DNA of 31,385 bases. Source: Heterotrichella gracilis (lineage: Eukaryota; Sar; Xanthophyceae; Tribonematales; Xanthonemataceae). Where the stretch lies: NCBI GenBank assembly GCA_032358255.1, contig JAULBX010028194.1:1-31385 (forward strand), written 5' to 3'. The position numbers and the translations under genes are program-made. Shown here in pieces: positions 10,701 to 20,683 of this stretch (its first letter is position 1; each line of letters opens with the position of its first letter). The notes under the pieces are model-generated. The model ran no database searches. It worked only from the letters and a program-made list of their open reading frames with translations, and was not told the origin of the DNA.

Positions 10701-11929
10701 CCCCCACCCCCACCCCCTCCCACCGCATGCCCTACCTGCCCAGCCATACATGCCCACACCCCTGCGCCAGCCACCCCCATAAACCCTAAACAAAACCCCA
10801 CACTCACTCCAGGTACTTGCACCAGATGGGCACCGACAGGTAGTCCGCCACCGCCAGCTGGAACAGCTCCTCCACTGCCTGCCGGGCCGCTGCCCCGCCG
10901 CAAGCTGTCGCCACCTCGTCCTCCAGCCACTCGAGCCACAGGTGCTGCGCCAGAGGGAAGCGCAGTTGCATGGCGCGGCGCGCGGCGCGCAGGCGCTCCG
11001 CCAGGTGGCAGCGGCGCAGCAGGGCGATGTACTGCAGAGGGGGTTGGGTGGGCATGGTTGGTGTGTGGCGTGCACATGCTGGTGAGGTGGAGGCAGATGC
11101 TGGTTGCGTCAGGGTTGAGAACGCTGCATGGCGCAGTGAGCGGCGGACAGGCGCTCCAACAGGTGGCACCCCAAAGCTGGGCAATATTTCTAAATTCTTG
11201 ATTATCTATAACCTATTACTAGTAATAAATATGTATTACTATTGCCCTGCACCGGCGGTGCCACATAATGTCAATTGTATACTGCAGCGAGGGCCGGGGG
11301 CAGGGCATGTGCAGCAGTGGGGGATGGGAGGTGGGGAGAGTGCACGAGCTGGTGGTTTCAGGCAGACCTAGCTGGGTGTGCCTGGTTCGGACATGCGAAT
11401 GAGGGTGGCGCAATAGGGCTATGTGAGGCGCTGCTGATACTATGTGCATTATAGCAGGGACAGTAGGTTGTCGTTGCCCACTCACCAACTGGCAGCTCAG
11501 CACCTGCTGGTATTTCAGTTGCTGTGCAATGTTTGTGTGTTATTTGGATGTTCTAAATGCCCCCATAGTTTCCTTCGGCCAATAGCATATGCATGCATAT
11601 GCTTTTTGTGTGTCACAACATGCGTGCATATGCTCTCGGCAACCAACGTTCAAAAACCCAAAGACGGCGAACCCAAGTTTATGAAAACTAATTTTAAAAA
11701 TCCAGTTTCTAACGCATACCTGGACGTGGGTGTCGTACAGGTTGGGGTTATCCTCCAGCTGTTTCTCCAACGCCATGATGGCTGTCGTGTCCTCAGCACT
11801 TAGCTCGGGCACGTCCACATCGCTGTCGCTGTCACTATCACTGTCACTGTCGCTATCCTCGTCCCGTGAAGACGTATCCTCCTCGTCGTCCTCCTCGAAA
11901 TCCTTCATGGGCTCGTCCTTGTCCGCCAT
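4737..11929 (-). CDS. SART3: SART3/Prp24-like U4/U6 snRNP recycling factor (HAT repeats, RRM, RGG box)
   Basis: Twelve-exon model: 11929-11720, 11031-10808, 10283-10149, 9818-9647, 9272-9105, 8564-8319, 7978-7728, 7389-7228, 6995-6799, 6408-5888, 5594-5360 and 4987-4737. All introns are GT-AG, phases match throughout, and the total is 923 aa, close to animal SART3 length. The N-terminus is acidic with an SD repeat (residues about 20-40). Residues about 60-560 are HAT-type helical repeats. A poly-Ala insert and basic KKRK and KKPRPP nuclear-localisation-like motifs follow. One RRM spans about 720-795, with RNP2 AFVRGL and RNP1 KGFAYVEL. An RGG box (about 800-840) comes next, and the C-terminus SNADFRSMLLKK matches the LSm-binding tail of Prp24/SART3. 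The family re-anneals U4 and U6 snRNAs after splicing (known). A second RRM, usual in SART3, is not seen. The exon 11 donor could instead be about 20 bases upstream, in the same phase. Confidence 0.93.
6402..6410 (-). other. tandem alternative 3' splice site of SART3 exon 10
   Basis: The sense strand reads GCGCAGGCGCAG, giving two AG acceptors six bases apart. Using the second removes two residues (Gly-Ala) and keeps the frame. Both fit the incoming phase. Confidence 0.5.
6419..6447 (-). repeat. telomere-like repeats upstream of SART3 exon 10 acceptor
   Basis: On the sense strand this reads C-rich: CTAAACCCTAAACCTAACCC ends about ten bases before the acceptor AG. CTAAC here is a good branch-point candidate. 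Confidence 0.7.
6890..6955 (-). repeat. poly-Ala coding GC-rich repeat in SART3 exon 9
   Basis: GCN repeats encode two Ala runs separated by a DTS tripeptide, within a region that is usually helical in the family. It is probably a low-complexity insertion between HAT repeats and the RRM region. Confidence 0.7.
7370..7476 (-). repeat. tandem duplication of SART3 exon 8 start
   Basis: The segment TAGCCAGGTTTCAGGG followed by the acceptor occurs at about 7370-7400, the true exon 8 start, and again at about 7443-7476 inside intron 7, roughly 73-75 bases away. The second copy keeps an AG acceptor context and the first few codons but is decayed. Confidence 0.75.
8050..8190. other. AT-rich block with inverted repeats inside SART3 intron 6
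   Basis: The block is conspicuously AT-rich against a GC-rich gene. TTCTGCCAA at 8050-8058 is matched by its complement TTGGCAGAA at 8106-8114, with two further TTCTGCCA copies between. TAATTA-type repeats follow to about 8180. It could be a small, decayed MITE-like insertion; no coding content is apparent. Confidence 0.45.
8817..9155 (-). repeat. three-copy about 148-bp repeat duplicating SART3 exon 5 end
   Basis: The last part of exon 5, encoding YIRLEQAQADPARVQ, is repeated twice in intron 5 at about 8969-9006 and 8823-8860, with spacings of about 149 and 146 bases. The copies translate to AYIRLEQAQVDPVCAQ and AYIWLNLAQADPGHM, increasingly decayed. The real donor (exon end 9105, GTATGG) is retained only in the outermost copy. 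Confidence 0.85.
11815..11868 (-). repeat. Ser-Asp dipeptide repeat in SART3 N-terminus
   Basis: A hexanucleotide-type repeat encodes DSDSDSDSDSDSD, an acidic tract with the form of casein kinase 2 target sites. It is low complexity and probably variable in length. Confidence 0.75.
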
Positions 11930-13378
11930 TGACACGAGGTGTTGTGAAGACTGTTACAGCTTGCGTGGCGCCACCGAGCTCCAAAGAGGCTACTTATGTT
12001 GGTCAGCAGCTCAAAACTTCGAAAAGTGATGCGTTTTTTTCCGTTGTGTTTTGAAGAGAAGGGTCCCTGCAGGTACTGGCCGAGCTGGTCTACCTGTTAA
12101 ACTCGGGCCTGGTGGGTGGCCAAGCACCTTTGATGCGCAGCCAACAGCTACACCTTATTACTTGCTGGACTAATGACTGCTTTTTACCGCACGAACTGGT
12201 GCAACACGTTGTATACGTACGGCACACCGACCTAAACCCTAGACTCTAAACCCTTACACTCCCGGGGGTCTCACCCTCTAGACCCCAAGGGTGCCTGGCC
12301 ATTTCTGTCGTGGATGTACCCCATCACCGGCTTTGAACTACTGAAAAATACAGACGAGACAGCCATAGTCGTCCTTGCAGTACCAAACCATTGCCGCCCC
12401 AGTTGCACACCCCTTTCATGTCAGTCATGGTGGACCCAAGTGGCAAATGCCACCAACAATGCAGATGGCACCTGTGCACCAGCCTGTTGCACAAACAACG
12501 CCTCCCACATATATAGCATGGCAGATACAGCACCCACCTGGCGAGTTAGCAAGACAGTGCTATTAGTTATTCTGTTACATGCACGCCATTTATTGCACTG
12601 TGTTGGAGGGTAGCAGGCAGGTGTAACCAGAGGCCATTGTGGATCCCCATGCTATTTGCAGTGTTGACCAGTAAGAAAAATGGAACAAAGGAAAAAGACT
12701 ACAAAAAAAGAAGGGTTCAGTGCGCTGACTAGTTGTTCAGGTTTGTTTGTTTTCCATATTGCAGTTGAGTGTTGCAAGCTGCAACCGTTCCTGTAGCTGC
12801 AAACATGCGAGCTAGGGTCCGAACACCTTGAAGGGAAACTAAAACATTTTGCCATTGGAAGTATGTCCAACGTCTGCAGGTGAGAACAACATATTTAGCA
12901 TAAGCGTCCTAGGCCTAACAGGCAAAATCGCGCAAAATCAAAACAAACAAGTGACCTGATGGAACCCTGACGAGTAAAAAGCAAAATCCTGCAACGGCAA
13001 CATATCAGGCACACCACTCACGATGTCCTTCAACAGACTCAACAAAGGAAAAGTAGCTAAATGGATACTCCTCAGCAAGAGAAGCATGAATTGGAAGGGT
13101 TGCTAAACTCGCCCAGTCATGGTCGCTCTCACTGGTATACATATAGCCCTAAAAAAAGTACTACTGAAAAAAAAGGCCCATGCATGGGCCTGGAGGCTTG
13201 CACGTGCGGGTTGCGCCTCACTGCATGTTTGCTCTGCATTTTGTCATTTATTAATTTATTGCAAACTTCTAATGTAAATTTATTGAGTTTCATGCAGTAG
13301 CTGTCCCTTCTCATGCCCTGACCATGGAGTGATCATGCTCTAATCATTAACTAATATCATGCCCCTAATCATGGCCGA
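11930..13378. other. SART3 5' flank and CAP-C 3' flank
   Basis: No coding gene is supported. The region to about 12220 is upstream of the SART3-like ATG. Telomere-type units at about 12232-12252 mark the left end of the large duplicated unit. From about 12290 to 13320 the sequence is similar to 17220-18240, the 3' flank of CAP-D, so it is part of the segmental duplication. A TTACA (TGTAA on the sense strand, the usual green-algal poly(A) signal) lies at about 12575-12579, about 1 kb beyond the CAP-C stop. That would make an unusually long 3' UTR, so I hold it loosely. Confidence 0.5.
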
Positions 13379-13640
13379 TCACTTGGCACACTGCAGTGGG
13401 TTGGCCACCAGTGGCAGCACCTGCTCCTTCATGCCCTGATCATTAAGTGATCATGCCCTGATCATTAACTGATATCATGCCCCTAATCATGGCCGATCAC
13501 TTGGCGCACACGGGTGCGTTGGCCACAAGTGGCAGCACCTGCTCCTCCATGCACTAATCATGCTCTGATCATGCCCCAATCATGGCCGATCACTTGGCAC
13601 ACAGCGGTGGGTTGGCCACCGGTGGCAGCACCTGCTCCAT
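13379..13640 (-). repeat. tandem copies of the CAP-C C-terminal coding end
   Basis: The end of exon 3 is repeated twice beyond the true stop at 13590. Copies start at about 13497 and 13379 (spacings about 93 and 118). Each still encodes a C-terminal end, EQVLPLVANAPVCAK and EQVLPLVANPLQCAK, each followed by TGA. The spacers are built of TGATCATGCCC and ATCATTAA motifs. Confidence 0.85.
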
Positions 13641-15737
13641 GAGCAGCAGCGCGCTGGCATCCACATCGGGTCCCGAGCCATCATCCAGTGCGTAGTACAC
13701 GTTGCCCATGGGTGCGTAGCGGCATGCCACTGTGTAGCCCTTGAAGTCAACATCGGTGCATATGGTGATACCGCAGCCGATAGAAATGCTGTCCTTCCAC
13801 ACAACCTGGGGGAAAGGGACACGCGGGGTTTAGGGTTTAGCTCTAGGGTGAGGTGCAGGGTTTAGGGTTTGAGAGTGACGCCGCAGCCGATGGAGGTGCT
13901 GTGCTTCCACACAAGCTGGGGGTAGGTGGGTGAAGAATGTGGCAAAGGGTTTGGGTCTAGGGTTTGAGCCTGCCATGCAAGCTGTCGTGAGGCATTCTGC
14001 ACCACGCCCAATGTACTGCAACATGGGTCCGCACTACTCGACATGCGCACCATGCCATGCCTGCACAATGGATGCCATGATGTGCGCACATGTGCACACG
14101 CCACACAACAAGGTCATTTATGTTGGCATGGTTTTCTTTGTCGATGTTTGCAATAATATACGATGACAGCAAGCGCATGGCATTCACACGGGAGTGCATA
14201 TACACACTGTATAAAAAGCACGGTAGCATGGGTACACTGGATGTATACAGCATCTTTAGGGTTTAAAGGTTTACACCTCAATTTGAAAGCAAATTGCTGC
14301 AGTGCTCACCTGTGTGAAATGCCCATGGCCAAAGAAGCCGTCGCTGTAGATAGGGGGCCGGGAGCAGAAGTTGTACCCCGCAATCTCAGAGTAAAAGTCG
14401 TCCTGGGAGTCTGCACAGTTTGTCACCAGCGCCGCCGCGCGGTCCCCCGTGCCGTAGCGCGCGTTCAGGTTCTCCCCCTCGTTGTCCGGCCGCAGCGCGA
14501 TCATACCATCCTCAGGGTAAAAGCTGGAGTGCTGCAGGTTCTTGCAGCCATATTTATCTGCCACCTGCTTGGAGTAGGCCTGTGCCTCGGCTGCCAACTG
14601 ATCTGACCACTGCTGCGGGGGCACGCCATGCAGCGCGCGCATGGCGTTAGCCTTGGCTAGGGTTGCGGGCCCGTCGGGGCACTGGGTGGTGGAGAAGGTG
14701 GCTATGGGGGGTGGTGGGGAGGGGGATTCGCTGGAGCCCGGTGCTGCATCTGGTGGGGGTGATTGCTGGATGGGTGGCGGGGGATTTGACACTGGTGGTG
14801 GTGGTTGTTTCACGGGGGGAGGCGGGGATTTCACTGCGGGTGGCGGGGATTTCAATACGGGTGACGGGGATTGGGTCATGGGCGGTGGGGAATGCACCAT
14901 TGGTGGCGGCGAGTGCGTCATGGGTGGTGGGGGTTGCTTCACGGGTGGTGGTGGTGGTTTTTTTGCTGGTGGCAGTGGTGGCGGTGGTCGCTTAGGCAGA
15001 GGTGGGGGTTTCTTGGTGGGTGGCGGTGGCCGCTTTGGCAGAGGTGGGGGTTTCTTGGTGGGTGGCGGTGGCCGCTTTGGCAGAGGTGGGGGTTTCTTGG
15101 TGGGTGGTGGGGGCTTCTTGGTGGGTGGTGGTGGTTTTCTTGCTGGGGGTGGGTTCGCCACCAGCAGCCGCCTGGAGGTTTGACCTGCACGTGAGCATAC
15201 AAGTCATCAGTCAACATAATGGTTGAATGTGAAGACAAAAAAGGAATAGACTAATAAATTAAATAAATAAAATAGATAAATAAACTGGGCAAGGGTGAAG
15301 TTAGACTAAACATCGCAACAGCAGGCCTGCACTCAACATAGTACGCCCTGCCTAGCACTTTACTCCATGCATGAGCATACAACTGTTGCAGCCAGTACCC
15401 ACTGCATCAAACAGTAACTGTCGAGTGCAACTTTGGAAGAGAAGGCGCAAGCAACGTAAGTGGGGTGTAGAGTTGGTTGCTCACCAGCCATTGTGACACT
15501 AATCTCAGATTCCTGATCCACTTCCTGGCTCCAGCCCCCTCCCCTCAGTGACTGGTGGTGGGTGGTGGCACCCGCATGTGCCGCACAGCCCACCCCCCTT
15601 GGGGCAGCCACCGCCGCCACCCAAAGCAGCGCCACCACCAGTATGCTGCTGCTCCTGATAGCTGTGAAGCTGCTACTTTTGTAAGAGTGGGTCTGGTGGT
15701 GGTGGTGGTGTGCAGCTGATGTCGAGGCTTGGTTCAT
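13590..15737 (-). CDS. CAP-C: secreted Pro-rich CAP (SCP/PR-1-like) protein
   Basis: Three exons: 15737-15485, 15184-14310 and 13805-13590, GT-AG, phases 1 and 0, 447 aa. Exon 1 begins MNQASTS with a His run, then the signal segment ILVVALLWVAAVAA. A conserved SLRGGGWSQ motif follows; its role is unknown. Residues about 95-244 are the Pro-rich linker, here mostly KKPPPLPKRPPPPT blocks, which differ from the SPPP units of CAP-D. Residues about 250-447 are the CAP domain with an intact cavity set: His in QHSSF, Glu in GENLN, Glu in YSEI and His in GHFTQ, followed by VVWK. The start is supported because CAP-D has the matching Met in the same context. The gene is probably a secreted wall or matrix protein (inference). 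It is a paralogue of CAP-D through segmental duplication. A decayed extra exon-3 start lies in intron 2, and extra C-terminal ends lie downstream. Confidence 0.88.
13879..13923 (-). repeat. duplicated exon-3 start inside CAP-C intron 2
   Basis: About 110 bases upstream (sense) of the real exon 3, a copy with its own CAG acceptor encodes LVWKHSTSIGCGVTLKP before a stop. It would give a truncated CAP domain if spliced in. Confidence 0.8.
14988..15115 (-). repeat. 42-bp tandem repeat in CAP-C linker (14-residue unit)
   Basis: Three near-identical 42-base units encode the 14-residue block PPPLPKRPPPPTKK. The near identity of the units suggests recent expansion, and this block is absent from the CAP-D linker. 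Confidence 0.85.
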
Positions 15738-17136
15738 AGTTGGTTGCAACTGGTGGTTGCGCACCCGGGGTGCGAAATGCATTATGGTGGGCAGTCCCTG
15801 CAGGTATACAGATCGCGTTAGGCACGTGAAGCAACATGTTGTATCTTTCGAAAGGGTTGAAAACGTGCGCAAAAAACAAATATCAGCTTGTATGCGTGCT
15901 GCAGCTGGCTGAGCTATGCTACCCGTGTCAAAGCTAGGGTGGGCCCATGCTACCCGGGTGGCATGCGGCGAGGTGCAGGGCAACGACTCCGGCCGGGTGA
16001 CCGCAGCAGTGGTAGACGTTACAAAGCATTTTCAACCTCCGAAAGGGTGTTTTAAACGGCGGGAATATATCATGGTGGGTGCTTTCTCGCGACGGGAGGG
16101 CAGTCAAACTCGACGGGGCCGCGGCATGCCACTAAAATTGCGAGCAGCGCAGACTCCAGCACAACAGCTCTACCACTCGTTACCCACCAATACCTACTTT
16201 TTTGGCGTGTGGGAGGCTCTAGTGGTCGACACCGTTGCCTTGTCGCCAAGACTCAGACCACAGCTTTAAAGCTGAACTTTCAGTCGCACGGAGTGCGTGA
16301 GTGAGTGTTCGGTTATAACCGCAGCGTTTGTGAAGTTGTACTTTCAACCAGTAGTGTTTCATAGAACTTTGACTATGTCTCACTTGCAATGTACATAGCA
16401 AAGCACCCTTCGCACTTGTTTTTATACATCGTCGGTGCGTCTATAACAGTCATTATTCTAGCCTTAAAGCTAGCCTAGAAACAATGTATGTATTGGCCAG
16501 GCCGCGGCCCCCCATGGGGCCCCAGGTGCCAGGTGGCAGCGCCGAAGGGTGTCCACGGGGGTGCCATGTCACGTTTATACTGACAGAAAGAAACGCCCGC
16601 GCGCGGCATGTTTCAGCCTAAACGTCGCAATGCTCCGTTGTGTGCAGATTAAAGGCTTATTCAGTGAAGGAACGCGCATGGAAGCCGCAGCAATTTTGCT
16701 TGCTGGCCCAAGCCACCCAACTTTCGAATGTGCATGCATGCATGACCCGACGGGCTCACCGCTCGACTCTTGTGCCTGCAGTGGCATATTCTTTCCTCCG
16801 AACCCACGACGTAGACCACAGTGAGTATATCGATACAAACCGCTGGACAGCCTGCCCTTGCTCCATGGTGTAGGCCAACAGCATGCATACCACGCCCCCC
16901 ACCCCCCCGTGGGTACACGTGGGTACCACGCCTGAGGCTGGTAGCTGGCCTGCCCCTGCCCCTTTGCCTGTTGGACTGGTTGCTACACTATTGTGCCTTG
17001 CTGCCAATGCTGGCTGCCGATTGATGCAACTGGGTAGGTACTGGTAACTTCAACTACGCACAGCAAGGCCAATCACAGTACCACTGTAATTATTGGGGCC
17101 CAAGTGTGTGTGCACTTGGGTCACCTGGCGACACAC
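15738..17136. other. upstream region of CAP-C, shared with CAP-D upstream region
   Basis: No gene is supported. About 1.1 kb (15840-17040) aligns in pieces with 20770-22100 upstream of CAP-D. Shared landmarks include TTTCGAAAGGGTTGAAAAC near 15848, CTCCGGCCGGGTGAC near 15987, TTGACTATGTCTCACTTG near 16369 and a GCTTGCTGGCCCAAGCCACC motif near 16696. Promoter elements for CAP-C should lie at the left end of this stretch, but I cannot fix a start site. The right end is the duplication junction. Confidence 0.5.
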
Positions 17137-18258
17137 AGACCTAAACCCTAGACCCTAAACTCCTACACTCCCCACTGGGCATCACAGTGATGCTTGGTTC
17201 ACATCTTGGGCCCCAGTTAAGGGTGCCTTGCCAGATTTGTCGTGTCGTGTATTCACCCCTTCCACGGCTTTGAAATACTGGAATACAATTTCACCCTGCC
17301 TTGGGCCTGCTGGGTGCTGAACCTTTGGACCCTAGGGTTCAATTTTGAAAGGCACCCACAGTGCAGATGGCAGTTGTGCACCAGCCTGTTGTACAAGCTA
17401 CGCCTCCCAAAAATATACCATGGCAGATAAGGCAGCCACCAGGCCTGGTGAGTAAAAGTTCTTTCTAAGACTGTGCTAAACGTTCTTCTATTACGCGAAT
17501 GCCAGTATTGCAACTGTGGTGGAGGTTAGGCAGGCAACCAGAGGCCATTGTGGATCCCCATGAACCCCATTGTGGAACCCACTGCACAAGTGTCGAGCAG
17601 TACGAAAAGGGACTACAAGAAAAGAAGGATTCAATGCGCTGAATAATTGTTCAGAATTTGATTTTTTCCATGTCGATTGAGTTGAGTGTTGCAAGCTGCA
17701 ACCGTTCCTGCAGCTGTAAACTTGCGAGTCAGGGTTACAACAGCTTGAAGGAAACCCAATACATTTGTCACTGGAAGTATGTCCAATGCTGGCAGACGAG
17801 AAAACCTTAATTAGCGTCCTGGCCAAACAGGTAAAATCGCACAAAATCAAAACAAACAAATAAGCTGATGTAAACCCTGAGAAGTAAGAATCAAAATTCT
17901 GGGATGGCCACAGATTAGGCACACCACACATGATGTCCTTCAAAGCATTCAACAAAGGAAAAGCAGCTAACTAGATACTCCTTAGCAAAATAAGCATTAA
18001 TTGGAAGGGCAATAACACTGCTACACTTGTCACTCATGATTGCTCTCAGAGGCATAAATAAAGCTCTAACGAAAAAAATTAAAAAGTTTTATTTTGGGCC
18101 GTCCATCATGGCCCATGCTTAAACCTGGAGGTTTACCCGTCTCAGCGCAGGTAGCGCCTCACTGCTGATTGCTCTGCCATTTTCCTTTTTCTGATTTGAG
18201 GTAATTTTCTCGGTTCCACGTAGCAGCCGTCCCGCTCCCATGCCCTGATCATGGCCGA

Positions 18259-20683
18259 TCACTTGGCGCACAGCGGTGGGTTGGCCACCGGTGGCAGCAC
18301 CTGCTCCTTCAGCAGCTGGGCGCTGGCATCCACATCGGGTCCCGAACCATCATCCAGTATGTAGTATACGTTGCCCATGGGTGCGTAGCGGCATGCCACT
18401 GTGTAGCCCTTGAAGTCAACATCGGTGCACTCAGTGATGCCACAGCCAATGGAAATGCTGTCCTTCCACACAACCTGGGGGAAAGGGACACGCGGGGTTT
18501 AGGGTTTAGCTCTAGGGTGAGGTGCAGGGTTTGGTGTCATGCCGCCGCACCCGCTGTAGGTGCTGTGTTTCCACACAACCTGGGGTTATTTAAGTGAAGA
18601 AGGTGTTGGTGGTGTCATGGCGTTTGGGACTAGGGTTGAGCCTGCCATGCAAGCTGTCATTATTAGTGGTGGCAACATGCCCTGTTTAGTGCAATGGGGC
18701 AGCACACAACATGCAATGCATGCACAATGAATAACATCCATGACAATGAATGATGGTGTGCGCATGTCCGCACATGTGCACGCATGTCACATATGGTATT
18801 CAGTGTTTCACTGCACAACATGGGAATGCATGTTGGGCATCACTTCACATCGTTAATGTCTGCAATGCTATGTGATGCTATGTGACGCTATGCGATGCTA
18901 TGCAATGTTTTGCAATGACAGCAACTTGAAGTGCATCTCGTGCACAAGGAGTGTATGGAGATACAAACAAACAAACAAACAAAAGGCGACACTTGTATGT
19001 ATATAGATATACACACCACGTTAAGGGTTTTAGGGTTTCTATTGTAAGATGCCTCACCTGTGTGAAATGCCCCAGGCCATGGAACCCCTCGCTGTAGATA
19101 GGCGGCGGGGAGCAAAAGTTGTACCCCGCAATCTCCGAGTAAAAGTCGTCCTGGGAGTCCGCACAGTTGGTCACCAGCGCCGCCGCGCGATTCCCCGTGC
19201 CGTAGCGCGCGTTCAGGTTCTCCCCCTCGTTGTCTGGCCGCAGGGCAATCATACCCTCCTCAGGGTAGAAGCTGGAGTGCTGCAGCCCCTGGCAGCCATA
19301 TTTATCTGCCACCTGCTTGGAGTAGGCCTGTGCCTCGGCTGCCAGCTGATCTGACCAGGTCTGCGGGGGCACGCCATGCCGTGCGCGCATGGCATTAACC
19401 TTGGCTAGGGTTGCGGGCCCGTCGGGGCACTGGGTGGTGGAGTAGGTGGCTGTGGGTGGTGGAGGGGAGGGGGATTCGCTGGAGCCCGGCGCTGCATTTG
19501 GTGGCGGTGGTGGCTCGATAGGTGGCGGGGATAGTGACACTGGTGGTGGTGGTTGCTTCACGGGGGGAGGTGGCGACTGCTTCACAGGAGGAGGGGGTTT
19601 TACCACTGGTGGTGGGGATTTAGCCACTGGTGGCGGGGTGTGGATCATGGGCGGTGGTGGCTGCTGAGTGGGGGGTGGGGATTGTGCTATTGATGGTGGT
19701 GACTGCTGAGTGGGGGGTGGGGATTGCGCTATTGGTGGTGGTGACTGCTGAGTGGGGGGTGGGGACTGCGCCATTGGTGGTGGTGGCTGCTGAGTTGGGG
19801 GTGGGGATTGCGCCGTTGTTGGTGGTGGCTGCCTTATAGGTGGTGGCGACTGCATGACGGGCGGTGGGGATTGCTTTATTGGCGGCGGTGACTGCTGCAT
19901 GGGTGGCGGGGATCGCTTGGCTGGCGGTGGAGACTGCTGCACTGGCGGTGGTGATTGCTTGGTTGGGGGTGGTGATTGTTTCAGAGGTGGGGGTGAATTT
20001 TTTGTTGGTGGCGGCGGTTGCGTGGTTGGACGTGGGGATTGCTTGGGGGGCGGTGGTGACTGCTTGGGGGGCGGTGGTGACTGCTTGGGGGGCGGTGGTG
20101 ACCGCTTTGCAGGGGGCGGGGATTTCTTGGTGGGTGGTGGCGAACCTTTCTTTGGTGGTGGTGGGCGCGCCGCCAGCAGCTGCCTGGAGGTTTGACCTGC
20201 ACGTGAGCACATCAGTCAGACTTTATGGTTGAGGACGAGATGGAATGAAACAATATATAATGAATAACTGCAACACCAGGCATGTACTTGACATAGCATG
20301 GGCTGCCTAGCGCCTGACTTCATGGGTGTGGTGTGCATACTTGCGGTACCCGCTGCAGCAAACTGTGCCGAATGCAGCACTGGAAGAGAAGACGCAAGCA
20401 ATGTACTGCAGTTGGTTTCAGAGTTCAGTTGCGCACCAGCCATCGAGATACTAATCTCAGCTTCATGATCCACTTCCTGGCTCCAGACCTCTCCCCTGAA
20501 TGACTGGTGGTGGGTGGTGGCACTGGCATGCGCCGCACAGCCCACCCCGCCTGGGGCAGCCACCGCTGCCACCCACAGCAGCGCCACCACCAGTACGCTG
20601 CGTCTGGTGGCTGTAAAGCTGATGCTGGTGGACGGGTGTGGCTGGTGGTGGTGGTGGGCAGCTGATGTAGAGGCTTGGTCCAT
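18259..20683 (-). CDS. CAP-D: secreted CAP protein with long SPPP linker
   Basis: Three exons: 20683-20437, 20196-19058 and 18474-18259, GT-AG, phases 1 and 0, 533 aa, the longest complete member. Exon 1 starts MDQASTS with a His run, and the signal segment VLVVALLWVAAVAAP ends near GVGCAAHA, a plausible cleavage region. Residues about 94-330 are a Pro-rich linker of about 30 SPPP-type units (QSPPPTQ, QPPPPMA and similar), a classic hydroxyproline and O-arabinosylation substrate in green algae. Residues about 333-533 are the CAP domain with His (QHSSF), Glu (GENLN), Glu (YSEI) and His (GHFTQ), then VVWKDS and GCGITEC. Family knowledge places it outside the cell; a wall or matrix role is inferred. 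The start matches CAP-C. A decayed exon-3 copy lies in intron 2 at about 18541-18587. Confidence 0.89.
18541..18588 (-). repeat. decayed exon-3 start copy inside CAP-D intron 2
   Basis: About 100 bases upstream (sense) of the true exon 3, CCCCAGGTTGTGTGGAAACA resembles the exon-3 acceptor and first codons (VVWK), then decays. The counterpart in CAP-C is better preserved. Confidence 0.7.
18863..18918. repeat. short minisatellite (about 10-bp units) in CAP-D intron 2
   Basis: About five imperfect copies of GATGCTATGT/GATGCTATGC lie in CAP-D intron 2. An AAAC microsatellite (four to five units) lies nearby at about 18964-18983. CAP-C intron 2 has no equivalent, so both arose after the duplication or were lost there. 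Confidence 0.75.
19510..20170 (-). repeat. SPPP-unit coding repeat array of CAP-D
   Basis: Roughly 21-base units encode QSPPPTQ-like heptads, including nearly identical neighbours around 19655-19810. The array makes CAP-D longer than CAP-C and is likely to vary in length. Confidence 0.8.

Larger units (their letters stand above)
12225..17085. repeat. segmental tandem duplication, unit 1 (contains CAP-C)
   Basis: Both flanks and all three CAP exons match the second unit at about 17137-22130. Landmarks pair in order: start motif 12225 with 17137, CAP stop 13590 with 18259, CAP ATG 15737 with 20683, and a GCTTGCTGGCCCAAGCCACC motif at about 16696 with about 21725. Spacing grows from about 4.7 to 5.0 kb, owing to insertions in the Pro-rich exon and elsewhere. 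Identity in the flanks is partial, so the event is not recent. Confidence 0.85.

Noticed and set aside
13320..13600. CRISPR-like look of regularly spaced repeats
   Set aside because: The repeats are partial copies of the CAP-C last exon in a eukaryotic genome; spacing is uneven (93 and 118 bases) and there are no uniform repeats or unique spacers.
15485..15600. LRGG in the CAP leader as a ubiquitin-like C-terminus
   Set aside because: The resemblance is four residues in a low-complexity Gly-rich stretch, with no ubiquitin fold before it.
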